Part shown: positions 17,903 to 26,623 of the stretch, one piece after another
How the letters are laid out: each line of letters starts with the position of its first letter
Position numbering within the stretch: the stretch's first letter is position 1
DNA from: Pontibacillus chungwhensis BH030062
Lineage (GTDB): Bacteria > Bacillota > Bacilli > Bacillales > BH030062
Assembly: GCF_000770675.1 (NCBI RefSeq)
Contig: NZ_AVBG01000003.1
Location: forward strand, 62,001-126,000
Reading direction: 5' to 3'
Length of the DNA: 64,000 nt
Position numbers and translations under genes: made by a program
Notes under the pieces: generated by a model
What the model saw: the letters and a program-made list of their open reading frames with translations, nothing else
Told to the model about the DNA's origin: nothing
Databases searched by the model: none

Positions 17903-19117
17903 TTAAATCAACAAAGATTCGTGATCGTAAATATAGGCATATTTAATATCAATAAATATGTAATGATGGTCAGAGAGTGGAAAGCTGAAGGTCCGGATCA
18001 TTTCTCTTGTTTCGATATCAGAATATAAATCAGATAACCTCCCTTTATTCCAAAGCCTCATTTGGACCATATTCTCAAGGAAATAAGGACGAAACGCCCA
18101 GTTTGTTCCTAGTATATCAGTTTCTTTTTTCCATGTTTCTTCACGCTTCCTAAAGTTAGATGAGATTTGACGCCCATTACTGTCGCATACATACATACGG
18201 AAGCTTTCTTCATCGAAATATCTTGTTACCTTCTCAAGAAAAGAGTCTACCCTCTTTGGGCCGTCCCAATGATCCAACAGTCCTCTTGTTCGTTGGTCCC
18301 ACTTTAATACGTGGGCAAGCCTTTCCTCTATTAAGTTCTTCTCTCGTTTAATAAACCCGTCTACGTGTTCTTTTATAAGTGGCTGTTGACTAAAGGGCTC
18401 AAGAAATGAAAAAGAAGGTCGAGCTAAATAAAATCCTTGATAGTAACGCCCGCCATGCTTCCAAGCATAATATAATTGATAAGCATCTTCGATATTCTCA
18501 AATATAAGTGCTGCTCCAATTCTTCTAGCAAGCATAGAAAGAGAATAAATAATATCTTGATAACCGCTTGAATCTACACCTGATAGAATCTTTGAATCAA
18601 CTTTAAGAATATGAGGCTCCAACTGCCGCAACCTGTCTAAGTTAGAGCTTTTAGCACCGACATGGTCAACTGCAATTTGTATGCCGTATGTTTTGTAATA
18701 AAGCAGTAAATGATTCAACATTTCAAAGTCCTCATCAAAATCGTGCTCTGTAATCTCAAGAACAATCCGACTCATATCAAACCCTTTTTCTTCATAGTGG
18801 TGTAAAGTTGTAAGTAATGGCTCTCCACTCTCAAGCATAAGTTGTTTTGCATTGCGATTAATAAATAAATCGCCTTTCATATCGTGTTCTACCATATCTT
18901 CAATAGCAAGATGAAGAATATGTTGATCAACTTCTAATTTAAAATCTTCTGGTACTTGGGCATCATGAAAGAACCCACCTAAACTAACCCATTCGCCCTC
19001 ATGCCAATATCTCCCTAATATTTCGTATCCGATAATATCATGCTTCACGGCAGAGAATACAGGCTGGTACACAGGTTTGACTCTTTCTAAGTGACTGACT
19101 ACATCTAATGGATCCAC
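17903..19117 (-). CDS. ykuI: YkuI-like EAL-domain protein, probably non-catalytic c-di-GMP receptor
   Basis: EAL domain (about 1-250) joined by a helix to the PAS-like YkuI_C domain (about 270-400); 404 residues, as in B. subtilis YkuI, which binds c-di-GMP but shows no phosphodiesterase activity. The signature is EIL (residues 32-34) instead of EAL, LEITEH is kept, and the usual DDFGTG loop reads AVDHVGAKSS, so catalysis is doubtful. No membrane segment. The start is GTG at 19117 behind GGAGGG. The C-terminal domain keeps the ENM-MR and SDLYSDIET motifs of YkuI. Confidence 0.92.
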   Translation of the reverse strand: MDPLDVVSHLERVKPVYQPVFSAVKHDIIGYEILGRYWHEGEWVSLGGFFHDAQVPEDFKLEVDQHILHLAIEDMVEHDMKGDLFINRNAKQLMLESGEPLLTTLHHYEEKGFDMSRIVLEITEHDFDEDFEMLNHLLLYYKTYGIQIAVDHVGAKSSNLDRLRQLEPHILKVDSKILSGVDSSGYQDIIYSLSMLARRIGAALIFENIEDAYQLYYAWKHGGRYYQGFYLARPSFSFLEPFSQQPLIKEHVDGFIKREKNLIEERLAHVLKWDQRTRGLLDHWDGPKRVDSFLEKVTRYFDEESFRMYVCDSNGRQISSNFRKREETWKKETDILGTNWAFRPYFLENMVQMRLWNKGRLSDLYSDIETREMIRTFSFPLSDHHYIFIDIKYAYIYDHESLLI

Positions 19118-19227
19118 GCGCGCATCCCTCCTGGTTATCTCAAGAATTTCACTATAAACGCTTACTCTATTATACTATTTTATCGGAATTATGTGAAAAG
19201 AGATAGGTGCAGTTAAAAGATTGAATC

Positions 19228-19256
19228 AAAAAAGACCAGCAACAAAACTGGCCTTT
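19228..19256 (-). terminator. Terminator after the His-rich secreted protein gene
   Basis: GGCCAG / CTGGTC stem with TTTTGTTG loop and TTTTTTG tail on the minus strand. Confidence 0.8.
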
Positions 19257-19264
19257 TACTTTCA

Positions 19265-19660
19265 TCAATCTTCTTTTTTATAACTAGTACGTTTATGATC
19301 AAGGTGTTTTTCGAAGTTCTCATCAAATTTCTGTAAAATTGCTTGTTTCTTCTTTTCTGTCATCCACTCTTCATCCACTTTCTTCTGTAATGATTCTTCA
19401 TGCTTTTTCTTTAAAGACTGCTTTATTTCTTCAGGCGTCTTTCCAGCTTTTATGATGACCTCCCTTAAAGTGTGACCCTCCTCTTGATACTTATTAAACT
19501 CTTCCTCTGTAAGCCCTAATTCGTCAATGAGAGCTTGCTTTGCCTCTGTTTTGTGATGATGTTGATGACAATCTTCTTTATACTCATGTGCATAAGTGGG
19601 AGGGATTACAGCAAATCCCATCATTACGGTAGCAACGATATAAACAATCCATTTTTTCAT
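19265..19660 (-). CDS. Secreted His-rich protein, unknown
   Basis: Function not recognised. The 131 residues start with a clear signal peptide (MKKWIVYIVATVMMGFAVIPP, cleavage likely after TYAHE or just before). The mature part opens with a cluster CHQHHHKTE that could bind metal, then is almost wholly helical and charged, with a LGLTEEEFNKYQEEGHTLREVI segment resembling helical repeats in secreted DUF2680-type Bacillus proteins. Single gene with AAAAGGAG ribosome site and its own terminator. A role outside the membrane, perhaps in metal binding, is only an inference. Confidence 0.75.
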   Translation of the reverse strand: MKKWIVYIVATVMMGFAVIPPTYAHEYKEDCHQHHHKTEAKQALIDELGLTEEEFNKYQEEGHTLREVIIKAGKTPEEIKQSLKKKHEESLQKKVDEEWMTEKKKQAILQKFDENFEKHLDHKRTSYKKED

Positions 19661-19840
19661 ATGTACTCACTCCTTTTCGTATTACTTTTAGTGTTTCCTA
19701 TTATTTAATTAAATTATATATTTATTGATATTTTCTAATCTTTATCAACTAAACTAAATAAAGCAGAGAGAAACATTTGGTAGAAATGGTTAAAAAGCGT
19801 TATAATTAAATAAATTATATTTATGAGGTAGGTTCTGAAT

Positions 19841-20476
19841 GTGGAAACACATACGTATACAAGGCGCGAAGAAATTGTGAATGCTGTTACACACGGGATT
19901 GGAGTCTTATTAAGCATTGCTGCTTTAGTCCTCTTAGTCGTTAATGCGTCTATAAATGGCAATGCATGGCACATTGTATCTGTATCCATCTATGGAGCAA
20001 CAATGATCTTCTTGTACCTATCATCAACGATGGTACACGGAATGCCAGAAGGAAAATGGAAAGACCTATTCGAGATCTTTGACCATGCTGCAATCTACCT
20101 GTTTATTGCAGGCACGTACACTCCTTTATTACTTGTCGTTTTACGAGGTACACTCGGTTGGACGTTGTTTGGTATTGTATGGGGAATAGCGATTTTCGGA
20201 GTCGTGTTCAAATTTTTCTTTGTTAAGAAATTTGTTGTTTTATCTACTGTCTTTTACGTATTAATGGGGTGGATTATTGTTCTTGCTTGGAATCCTCTTG
20301 CTACAAAACTTGCTTTTGGGGGATTAGTTCTTTTGGTTGTCGGCGGCGTGCTGTATTCTGTCGGGACAATCTTTTATGTCTGGAGAAGTTTTACATTTCA
20401 CCACGCTGTGTGGCACTTATTCGTGCTGGCCGGATCAGCTATGCATTTCTTCACCATTTTCTTTTATGTAATATAA
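19841..20476 (+). CDS. Hemolysin III family membrane protein (PAQR/TrhA)
   Basis: Seven-helix membrane protein of 211 residues, related to B. subtilis YplQ and E. coli TrhA. Family metal ligands are visible: the early His in NAVTHGIG (about 15), S-MVHG (about 63-67), HAAIYLFIAGTYTP (about 81-94) and the C-terminal HAVWHLFVLAGSAMHF. Known relatives influence membrane lipid homeostasis; hemolysis is not established for this one. The start is GTG with GAGGTAGG. Inserted between ykuI and fadH relative to B. subtilis. Confidence 0.88.
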   Translation: METHTYTRREEIVNAVTHGIGVLLSIAALVLLVVNASINGNAWHIVSVSIYGATMIFLYLSSTMVHGMPEGKWKDLFEIFDHAAIYLFIAGTYTPLLLVVLRGTLGWTLFGIVWGIAIFGVVFKFFFVKKFVVLSTVFYVLMGWIIVLAWNPLATKLAFGGLVLLVVGGVLYSVGTIFYVWRSFTFHHAVWHLFVLAGSAMHFFTIFFYVI

Positions 20477-20477
20477 G

Positions 20478-20510
20478 AAAGAGGCAACTCCTTAGAGTTG
20501 CCTCTTTTTA
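20478..20510. terminator. Terminator between hemolysin III and fadH
   Basis: AAAGAGGCAACTC stem with CTTA loop and T5 tail on plus; a weaker T-rich tail on minus, so it can serve both converging genes. Confidence 0.85.
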
Positions 20511-20539
20511 CGTATGACCCACTTTTTTAGACACTTAAA

Positions 20540-21307
20540 TTAAAACGGGAATTTATTTAACCACTGACCACCGTCTAATGTAACAACTTCTCCATTCATA
20601 TAAGAAGCTTTATCTGAAAGAATGAAATGAGCTAATTCAGCTATTTCTTCAGGTTGCCCTAACCGTTTCAATGGAACTGACTCCAAGGTTCTCTTTGCCG
20701 CTTCTTCTGACTCAAATAACTTATCAGCTCCTCCAGTACGTTCAATAGGCCCAGGGGCAATCGCATTCGTCCGAATACCGTATTTGTATCCCCATTCAAC
20801 AGCTAATGTACGCGTGATTGAAAGAACACCCGATTTTGCAGCTGCAGAATGTATAACTCCTGCTCCAGCATCCCATGCATATGTAGCGACCATGTTCAAA
20901 ATGTTTCCTTTTATTCCCTCTTTCATCCAATAGTCCCCTGCGGCACGACAGCAATAAAACGTTCCATTTAATACAATATCAATAACCGAGTTCCATCCAT
21001 TAACGGACAACTTATCAGCGGGACAAATGAAATTTCCTGCAGCATTATTAACTAAATGATGGAGACCTCCATATGTTTCAACGGTCTCTTTTATCATTCG
21101 TTCTACATCCTCAGGTTTTCTTACATCCATCACTATCGTATGTACGGAACCTTCTGCGCCGATCATAATCTCACTCTTTGCTTGGTCTAACCGTTCCTGA
21201 TTACGTCCAGTAATGACTACATTAGCGCCTTCATTGGCAAATTTTTGAGCCATGTATTTCCCCATTCCACTTGATCCACCTGTAACAATAACGACCTCGT
21301 CTTTCAT
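20540..21307 (-). CDS. fadH: 2,4-dienoyl-CoA reductase, SDR type
   Basis: NADPH-dependent short-chain dehydrogenase of 255 residues needed to degrade unsaturated fatty acids, matching B. subtilis FadH (YkuF). The cofactor loop is TGGSSGMGK (about 9-17); NNAAGNF (88-94) replaces the usual NNAG, as in dienoyl-CoA reductases. The classical Tyr of YxxxK is absent: the segment reads IHSAAAKSG (about 152-160), as in the peroxisomal-type reductases. RBS AGGAGG. Convergent with hemolysin III and divergent from ykuE. Confidence 0.9.
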   Translation of the reverse strand: MKDEVVIVTGGSSGMGKYMAQKFANEGANVVITGRNQERLDQAKSEIMIGAEGSVHTIVMDVRKPEDVERMIKETVETYGGLHHLVNNAAGNFICPADKLSVNGWNSVIDIVLNGTFYCCRAAGDYWMKEGIKGNILNMVATYAWDAGAGVIHSAAAKSGVLSITRTLAVEWGYKYGIRTNAIAPGPIERTGGADKLFESEEAAKRTLESVPLKRLGQPEEIAELAHFILSDKASYMNGEVVTLDGGQWLNKFPF

Positions 21308-21487
21308 CAGCTATTCCTCCTTTTTGTATGAATTCTTTATAAACTGTTGAAAACCCTTTCAAAGTTGTGTATTTTTTCAATTTCATTTCATCTCAGGAAA
21401 TTTTCCAATTTAAATAAACATACATGCTATAATGCTACTATCCCTACTTAAGGGATTAACAGATTCGTAAAAAGGCGTGAACAACTT

Positions 21488-22357
21488 ATGTCAAAACCTA
21501 TTACTCGTCGAACATTCATGAAGCGCCTTTTTGGTAGCGTTTTAAGCTTGTTCGGGATTGGTGGAGGGACCTATTATTATGCTAGACATATTGAGCCTTC
21601 CATGCTTACAGTTCAAGAAGAGGTCATTGAATCTTCTCGTATACCATCCTCTTTCCATAACAAAAGGATTTTACAATTTAGCGATACACATATTGGTTTT
21701 CATTACGATCTAGCACAGTTTGAAAAACTAGTAACATCCATTCAGGCGCAACAGCCTGATTTGTTACTATTTACCGGGGACCTAATTGACGCTCCAGACG
21801 AAGTGCCAACTCTTACTTTTGAGAAAGTAGCAACTATATTAAGCAGATTGGATGCTCCAATGGGCAAGTTTTGGATTTATGGAAATCACGATCACGGTGG
21901 CTATGGAACAGAAATAATAGCCGATACAATGAAGAAAGCTGGCTTTCAACTCCTCCAAAATAGTCAAACTCTTATTGAAGAGCAAGGTAATCAAATTTTA
22001 TTAGCTGGCCTTGATGACGTTATGCTCGGAAGGCCGAATATTGCCAACGCGCTACAAGGAAGAGAAAGAGACTTTTTCACTCTACTTCTTTGTCACGAAC
22101 CAGATTACGCAGAATCAGTTAAACAATATGAAGTAGATGTACAGCTTTCAGGACATAGTCACGGTGGCCAAGTACAAATCCCCTTCATCGGACACCTTAT
22201 TACTCCTCCACTCGCTGAACGGTATGTTGAAGGTTGGTACAAAACAGGCAATTACCCACTATCTATATACGTTAGCCGTGGTATTGGTACCACTCGTGAA
22301 CCATATAGATTCCTATGCCGGCCCGAATACACCATCCATACGCTTAAACAAACTTAG
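21488..22357 (+). CDS. ykuE: Tat-exported metallophosphoesterase YkuE
   Basis: Metal-dependent phosphoesterase of 289 residues. The N-terminus has a twin-arginine signal (RRTFMKRLF, residues 7-15, then a hydrophobic stretch), matching B. subtilis YkuE, which goes through the TatAyCy translocase to the cell wall. Calcineurin-like motifs follow: FSDTHIGFHYD (about 64-74), GDLID (98-102), GNHDHGG (138-144), CHEPD (202-206) and SGHSHGGQ (222-229). It is flanked by fadH and ykyB as in B. subtilis. Substrate unknown. Confidence 0.93.
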   Translation: MSKPITRRTFMKRLFGSVLSLFGIGGGTYYYARHIEPSMLTVQEEVIESSRIPSSFHNKRILQFSDTHIGFHYDLAQFEKLVTSIQAQQPDLLLFTGDLIDAPDEVPTLTFEKVATILSRLDAPMGKFWIYGNHDHGGYGTEIIADTMKKAGFQLLQNSQTLIEEQGNQILLAGLDDVMLGRPNIANALQGRERDFFTLLLCHEPDYAESVKQYEVDVQLSGHSHGGQVQIPFIGHLITPPLAERYVEGWYKTGNYPLSIYVSRGIGTTREPYRFLCRPEYTIHTLKQT

Positions 22358-22386
22358 ACTACTTTCACACGAAAGTAGTCTTTTTC
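22356..22386 (+). terminator. Terminator after ykuE
   Basis: Perfect 10-bp stem GACTACTTTC, ACAC loop, complementary arm and T5 tail. Confidence 0.9.
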
Positions 22387-22497
22387 CGTAGGCTCTATTA
22401 AAGTTTTGTCGTGATGTTTTTAATAGCTTTCTTCAAGAATAGGATAGTAATATGGGAGACTTGCAACTGACACAATAGGATTTAAATGGAGCCTTTA

Positions 22498-22600
22498 CAT
22501 TTATTGAGTGTTAGGGGGGCTTAGAAACGACTCGCTTTCCATACCCATCTTACACTCTAATAAAGCAAACGGAAACATCCTTACACCTTCAATCCTTTTG
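22498..22600. repeat. Dispersed repeat, copy 3 (deleted centre)
   Basis: Contains ACGACTCGCTTTCC, then CCCATCTTACACTCTAATAAAGCAAACGGAAAC, matching the flanks of the 46623-46850 copy with the palindromic centre missing. It lies in a 380-bp gap between ykuE and the Pro/Tyr-rich gene. Confidence 0.7.
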
Positions 22601-22736
22601 TATATCGGAGCTTATGTGAAAGAATTGAAAATTCAATATTAAGTATAAATATAGACGATACTTAAAAGGACAGACTCAACATCACCCACATTCACATAGA
22701 CTGATTAAAGAGTCTATAGTGAAAGGAGAGTCACCT

Positions 22737-22970
22737 ATGCATCAAAACCAACTCTTTAATCATCAAGGAATGTACAGAACTATACCTCACGCAGGACAAA
22801 GAGATCAGCGCTTTGTCGGACCATTTATACCATTTTTAACAGGGTTAGCCGTTGCTCCGCTATTTTACGGTGCATTCAGACCACCATACCCTTATCCACC
22901 ATATCCATATTATCCGCCATACGGATGCCGCCCATATGCTTGCCCTCCCTATTACAGGCCGTATTTTTAA
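22737..22970 (+). CDS. Pro/Tyr-rich small protein, spore-coat-like
   Basis: A 77-residue protein starting at ATG 22737, eight bases past AAAGGAG; an in-frame ATG at 22719 lies before that ribosome site. The N-terminal half is Gln/His-rich, a short hydrophobic segment FLTGLAVAPLFYG follows, and the end is a PPYPYPPYPYY-type repeat with two Cys. Low-complexity Tyr/Pro proteins of this size are common in the Bacillus spore coat; this assignment is an inference from composition. Confidence 0.65.
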   Translation: MHQNQLFNHQGMYRTIPHAGQRDQRFVGPFIPFLTGLAVAPLFYGAFRPPYPYPPYPYYPPYGCRPYACPPYYRPYF

Positions 22971-23069
22971 CCTTCAAAACCGTTTCACGAAATGTTCATA
23001 GCTTCCATTCTAAGCTTCATGTTAAACTATTCTTTAGGTAGAAACTTGAGGCAAAATGGGGGATACGAT

Positions 23070-23681
23070 ATGAAACGAAGGTTTATAGGAATTGGGTTTC
23101 TTTTAATGATTCTTTTATTAACGGCCTGTTCTAACTCAAAAGGCTATGAAGGAGATTACTCGTACGATGTCAAAGAATTTGAGTTTACAAATCAGGACGG
23201 GGAAACCGTTTCTAAAGAAGATTTAAAAGGGGATTTTTGGGTAGCAGACTTTATTTTTACAAATTGCACAAGTGCCTGCCCTCCTATGACGAATAATATG
23301 GCAAGATTACAAACTATGGTGGAAGAGGCTGGCCTGGAGGACCAGGTTCGCTTTGTCTCTTTTTCCATTGATCCAGAATATGATTCACCTGAAGTTTTAA
23401 AAGACTACGCTAATAAATTTCAGGCCGACTTTTCAAATTGGGATTTTTTAACTGGTTATGAGCCTGAAACGATTAAAGAGTTCGCCTTAAAATCCTTTAA
23501 AGCTCCTGTTGAGAAATTACCTTTAAAAGACGCCCCTGAAGGTCAACCTGATTATGACTTTATGCATTCTTCTCGGATGTATATTATCACCCCTGAAGGC
23601 AACGCCATAAAAGGGTATATTGGAACAGACATAAATAACATGGAACCTTTATTCGAGGATTTAAAAGGTTATATTCAATAA
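23070..23681 (+). CDS. SCO1/SenC-family copper chaperone lipoprotein
   Basis: Extracellular, lipid-anchored thioredoxin-fold protein (203 residues), like B. subtilis YpmQ/BsSco, needed to build the CuA centre of cytochrome c oxidase. The start is ATG 23070 (MKRRF) after GGGGGA; upstream in-frame ATG codons lack ribosome sites. Lipobox LLTAC ends at C20. The copper site is C66-x3-C70 (NCTSACPP) with H166 (DFMHSSRM), all present. It lies between the coat-like gene and ykyB. Confidence 0.93.
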   Translation: MKRRFIGIGFLLMILLLTACSNSKGYEGDYSYDVKEFEFTNQDGETVSKEDLKGDFWVADFIFTNCTSACPPMTNNMARLQTMVEEAGLEDQVRFVSFSIDPEYDSPEVLKDYANKFQADFSNWDFLTGYEPETIKEFALKSFKAPVEKLPLKDAPEGQPDYDFMHSSRMYIITPEGNAIKGYIGTDINNMEPLFEDLKGYIQ

Positions 23682-23790
23682 CTTAAAGGTGAGGGTCTCT
23701 TCTATTAAAGAGCTCTCATCATTTTTTAAATTTGCTTTTTCCGACCACCTTTTGTACGATGGTAATAGTTATGATAAAGGAGGAAGTTTT

Positions 23791-24285
23791 TTGAAAAATG
23801 ATGTAAAACATTCTTCTACAAAGGAAATTGCGGAAGCTATATATGTCGTTAACCGCCATGCCAAAACGGCGCCAGATCCCAGACATTTGTATACACTTAA
23901 GAAAAAAGCGATTCAGCAACTAATCGCCCAAAAACATGCGAAAAAGATCGGCCTCCACTATTCCGACCACCCGAAATATAGCCATCAGCACTCCACTCTT
24001 TTGGTACAAGTTGCTAATTACTATTTCCATATTCCCCCTCGAAAAGAAGACTTCCAAGCGCTTAAGCACTTAGGTAACATCGATCAATCCTATCGAAACC
24101 CAAAACCAAGTCTTTCTTTATCAAAAGCAAAAAAAGTGCTTTATCGCTATCTAAATTGGGAGGAAGAAAGCAAAGTAACTGCGGAACAAAGAAACAAAAG
24201 ACATACAAGGTCTCCATACAGTAATCCTCACTATGCACCTTGGGGGCAGCTTGTTTCCTGGGAGCAAAAGGATAGACGAAGATAA
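23791..24285 (+). CDS. ykyB: YkyB family protein
   Basis: A 164-residue conserved Bacillaceae protein of unknown function, matching YkyB. The start is TTG at 23791, seven bases after AAAGGAGG; the longer frame from 23689 has no ribosome site. Very basic and His/Tyr-rich, with a conserved N-terminal IAEAIYVVNRHAKTAPDPRHLY region; no membrane segment or catalytic motif is seen. Position next to cheV is conserved with B. subtilis. Confidence 0.87.
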   Translation: MKNDVKHSSTKEIAEAIYVVNRHAKTAPDPRHLYTLKKKAIQQLIAQKHAKKIGLHYSDHPKYSHQHSTLLVQVANYYFHIPPRKEDFQALKHLGNIDQSYRNPKPSLSLSKAKKVLYRYLNWEEESKVTAEQRNKRHTRSPYSNPHYAPWGQLVSWEQKDRRR

Positions 24286-24349
24286 CAGCCTATTTAAAGG
24301 TTTCAACTCCTCCAAGGGAAGGAATTCCTACCATAAGGAGGGATGAAAT

Positions 24350-24550
24350 GTGAGCGAAATGAAGAATTTCATGTATGAGCTCAATCAGTTTATGAAATGG
24401 TCTGAAGAAATGAAGGATGCATATGAACGTCTTAGTGAAGAGGAACAGTTGCTTGTAAATAAACATACCCCTTTCACAGAAACTCCAAGGCAGTTAAATA
24501 AAGAAGTTACAAAATGGTATGAAAGTATGCACGAAAAGGTCTCGTATTGA
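24350..24550 (+). CDS. 66-residue acidic helical protein, unknown
   Basis: Not recognised. The start is GTG at 24350, seven bases after AAGGAGGG. The protein is charged and helical (KWSEEMKDAYERLSEEEQLLV) with two MKxF-like aromatic patches. It lies 64 bases after ykyB and ends before a strong bidirectional terminator, so it may be co-transcribed with ykyB. Confidence 0.65.
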   Translation: MSEMKNFMYELNQFMKWSEEMKDAYERLSEEEQLLVNKHTPFTETPRQLNKEVTKWYESMHEKVSY

Positions 24551-24570
24551 TAGACAAAAAATAAGCTATA

Positions 24571-24600
24571 AAAAAATCGGCTACTATAGCCGATTTTTTT
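24571..24600. terminator. Bidirectional terminator, ykyB side and cheV
   Basis: ATCGGCTA stem with CTA loop, A6 before and T7 after, so it works on both strands for the converging genes. Confidence 0.92.
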
Positions 24601-25507
24601 ATAGGATTAATTGATCGATCTTCTTAACTAGTTCTACAATTTCAGGCTTCGAAATTTGGTCGTTCGCTCCCACCATTTCCCCTTTATGTCTTAAGTCATC
24701 CGTAATAAGAGAAGAAAAAATAATAACAGGAATATGTTGCAAAGAAGGATCTTCTTTAACTTGCTTCGTAAAGTGGTGCCCGTCCATGCGTGGCATTTCA
24801 ATATCCGTTATGATGAGTTGGTATTCGTCTTCCACAGCTTTCCCTTCATTTATTACACTATAAAGGTGATCTACTGCCTCTTTACCATCCTCAAACAAAT
24901 GAACATTTTCATATCCAGCTTCCCCTAGAGTTTCTTCTAACATGCCCCTTAACATCGCAGAATCCTCAGCTATTAATATGCGCTTTTGGGAACGCTCACG
25001 CACACCTAATGTCTTCATTTGATCGATGTTTATGCTTGATTCAGGGTTAATATCCGCCACCATCTTCTCAAAATCAAGCATAAGAAGCATTTCACTTTCC
25101 CTTTTAATAACACCCGTTATTTGAGTCTCTAAACCTTGGTACATCTTACCAGGTTTCTCTATATTCTCCCAGGATATACGATGAATTTGTGTAACGGTAT
25201 GTACGTGAAAGACAATTTTCGTTTTATTGAATTCAGCTAGGATAAACTTATCTAACTCTGGTTGGTCGGATTCCGGAAATCCTAATGCATGAGCTACATC
25301 AACTACCGGTACAACCTCCCCCCTAATTTCAATAATCCCTTCTACCGAATGATGAGCATGAGGAATTTTTGTTACTTGTATAGGATTAAGTATTTCTTTA
25401 ACCTTGATCACATTAATTCCAAACTTGTTTTGCCCAATGCCAAACTCAACAACCTCTAATTCATTTGTTCCACTTTCTAATAAAATACCATTATCATATG
25501 AATCCAT
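24599..25507 (-). CDS. cheV: Chemotaxis coupling protein CheV
   Basis: CheW-like coupling domain (about 15-155) fused to a response-regulator receiver (about 175-300), 302 residues. It links chemoreceptors to CheA, and its phosphorylation aids adaptation. The phosphoacceptor is D235 (LIITDIEMPRMDG), with acidic residues at 181-182 (IAEDS) and the late SKPE lysine. Monocistronic, RBS GGGAGG. Indicates that the organism is motile. Confidence 0.96.
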   Translation of the reverse strand: MDSYDNGILLESGTNELEVVEFGIGQNKFGINVIKVKEILNPIQVTKIPHAHHSVEGIIEIRGEVVPVVDVAHALGFPESDQPELDKFILAEFNKTKIVFHVHTVTQIHRISWENIEKPGKMYQGLETQITGVIKRESEMLLMLDFEKMVADINPESSINIDQMKTLGVRERSQKRILIAEDSAMLRGMLEETLGEAGYENVHLFEDGKEAVDHLYSVINEGKAVEDEYQLIITDIEMPRMDGHHFTKQVKEDPSLQHIPVIIFSSLITDDLRHKGEMVGANDQISKPEIVELVKKIDQLIL

Positions 25508-25660
25508 GCTGAAACCTCCCTAAAAATGGCTTACACTTCTCTATTATAGAAGGAACCCCAATATTTTCATAGGTTTTTAGTACTAAATTATTCCTCTAAA
25601 GAAGGAATCACCACATAAGCGGGTCCTCATCATTAAGGAATTGCCTGAAACTAGCACAAC

Positions 25661-25691
25661 AAAAAAAGACGAAACCATAAAGGGTTTCGTC
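25661..25691 (-). terminator. Terminator after the 74-residue membrane protein gene
   Basis: GACGAAACC stem with TTTAT loop and T7 tail on the minus strand. Confidence 0.87.
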
Positions 25692-25717
25692 ATAAATCGT
25701 ATCTACATTATTAGACC

Positions 25718-25942
25718 TTAGTCGTTGCGGATAAAGAAATAGACAATAAGTCCAATGAAAGGAAAAATTATTGTTAGAATTAATACGATAATAGCATACT
25801 CTTTACTTTTCCCTTTACGTTGAGCATCTCTATATGCCCAAATACTTGTAACAATATTCAATATAAATAAAGCTATAAGAATAAACGCTGTGATTCCGAC
25901 AAACAATCCAGCAATACCTAAACCAGTTGCTGCTCCTAGCAT
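25718..25942 (-). CDS. Small two-helix membrane protein
   Basis: Seventy-four residues with two hydrophobic helices (about 5-33 and 48-70) joined by the basic loop AYRDAQRKGKSKEYA, ending FFIRND. The layout resembles the phospholipase D nuclease N-terminal-like membrane domain (PLDc_N) found alone in small Bacillus proteins; function unknown. RBS AAGGAGGAG; own terminator. Confidence 0.75.
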   Translation of the reverse strand: MLGAATGLGIAGLFVGITAFILIALFILNIVTSIWAYRDAQRKGKSKEYAIIVLILTIIFPFIGLIVYFFIRND

Positions 25943-26056
25943 GTCATCTCCTCCTTCTCATTACCTATATGTACGTATTCTTAGGATACTAAGTTCCACT
26001 TATTTTGTACCCTGTACACCATATCATTCAAACAAAAAGAAGGAAACTTAAAATCT

Positions 26057-26446
26057 TCACACACCTTTGGGCTTTTGCTTTTTAGATTGCTTCACATATT
26101 TTATGACTCGTTCAATAGCGTAGGAACAAATAACAAACCCACCAAAACATATTAAAGCAAATGCTCCATTTGCTACGTCCCTTACCTCAACGTCTCCAGT
26201 TTCAGTAGCCCCTTGGTACACTTCATAAAATGTTAGTATAAATAATACGGTCAGACCTGCAACCATATAGCTTAACAATCTATCCCATTTTAATAAGATC
26301 ATCCAGTATATAATAGGACGAACGATATTGTAGAATAAAACAATCAAAATCATCCCGAAAAAAAAGTGCAAATGGAGATCCGTGATACCAAGAGGGGTTA
26401 ATTGAGCCTCTTTTATAAGCCAATTAAACGTTAAAAATTCTTCCAT
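26057..26446 (-). CDS. Three- or four-helix membrane protein, unknown
   Basis: Unrecognised 129-residue integral membrane protein with hydrophobic segments at about 25-45, 58-77 and 90-112 and a basic C-terminus (KQSKKQKPKGV). The start at 26446 is seven bases from TAGGAGG; the ATG two codons upstream is too close. Single gene. Confidence 0.65.
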   Translation of the reverse strand: MEEFLTFNWLIKEAQLTPLGITDLHLHFFFGMILIVLFYNIVRPIIYWMILLKWDRLLSYMVAGLTVLFILTFYEVYQGATETGDVEVRDVANGAFALICFGGFVICSYAIERVIKYVKQSKKQKPKGV

Positions 26447-26623
26447 TCCCATACCTCCTACCCGTAATTAGTACAAGTATCGTCACCAGGTAGAACAGAT
26501 ATACCTATACCCAGACAAGAAGGGCGTTATCTATTTGAGAATAGAACGAATAAGGATCTATTGTAGATATAACAGTGATTCTATTTAAATTCTCAAATTC
26601 ATCGTTATACAACTGTGATCATT

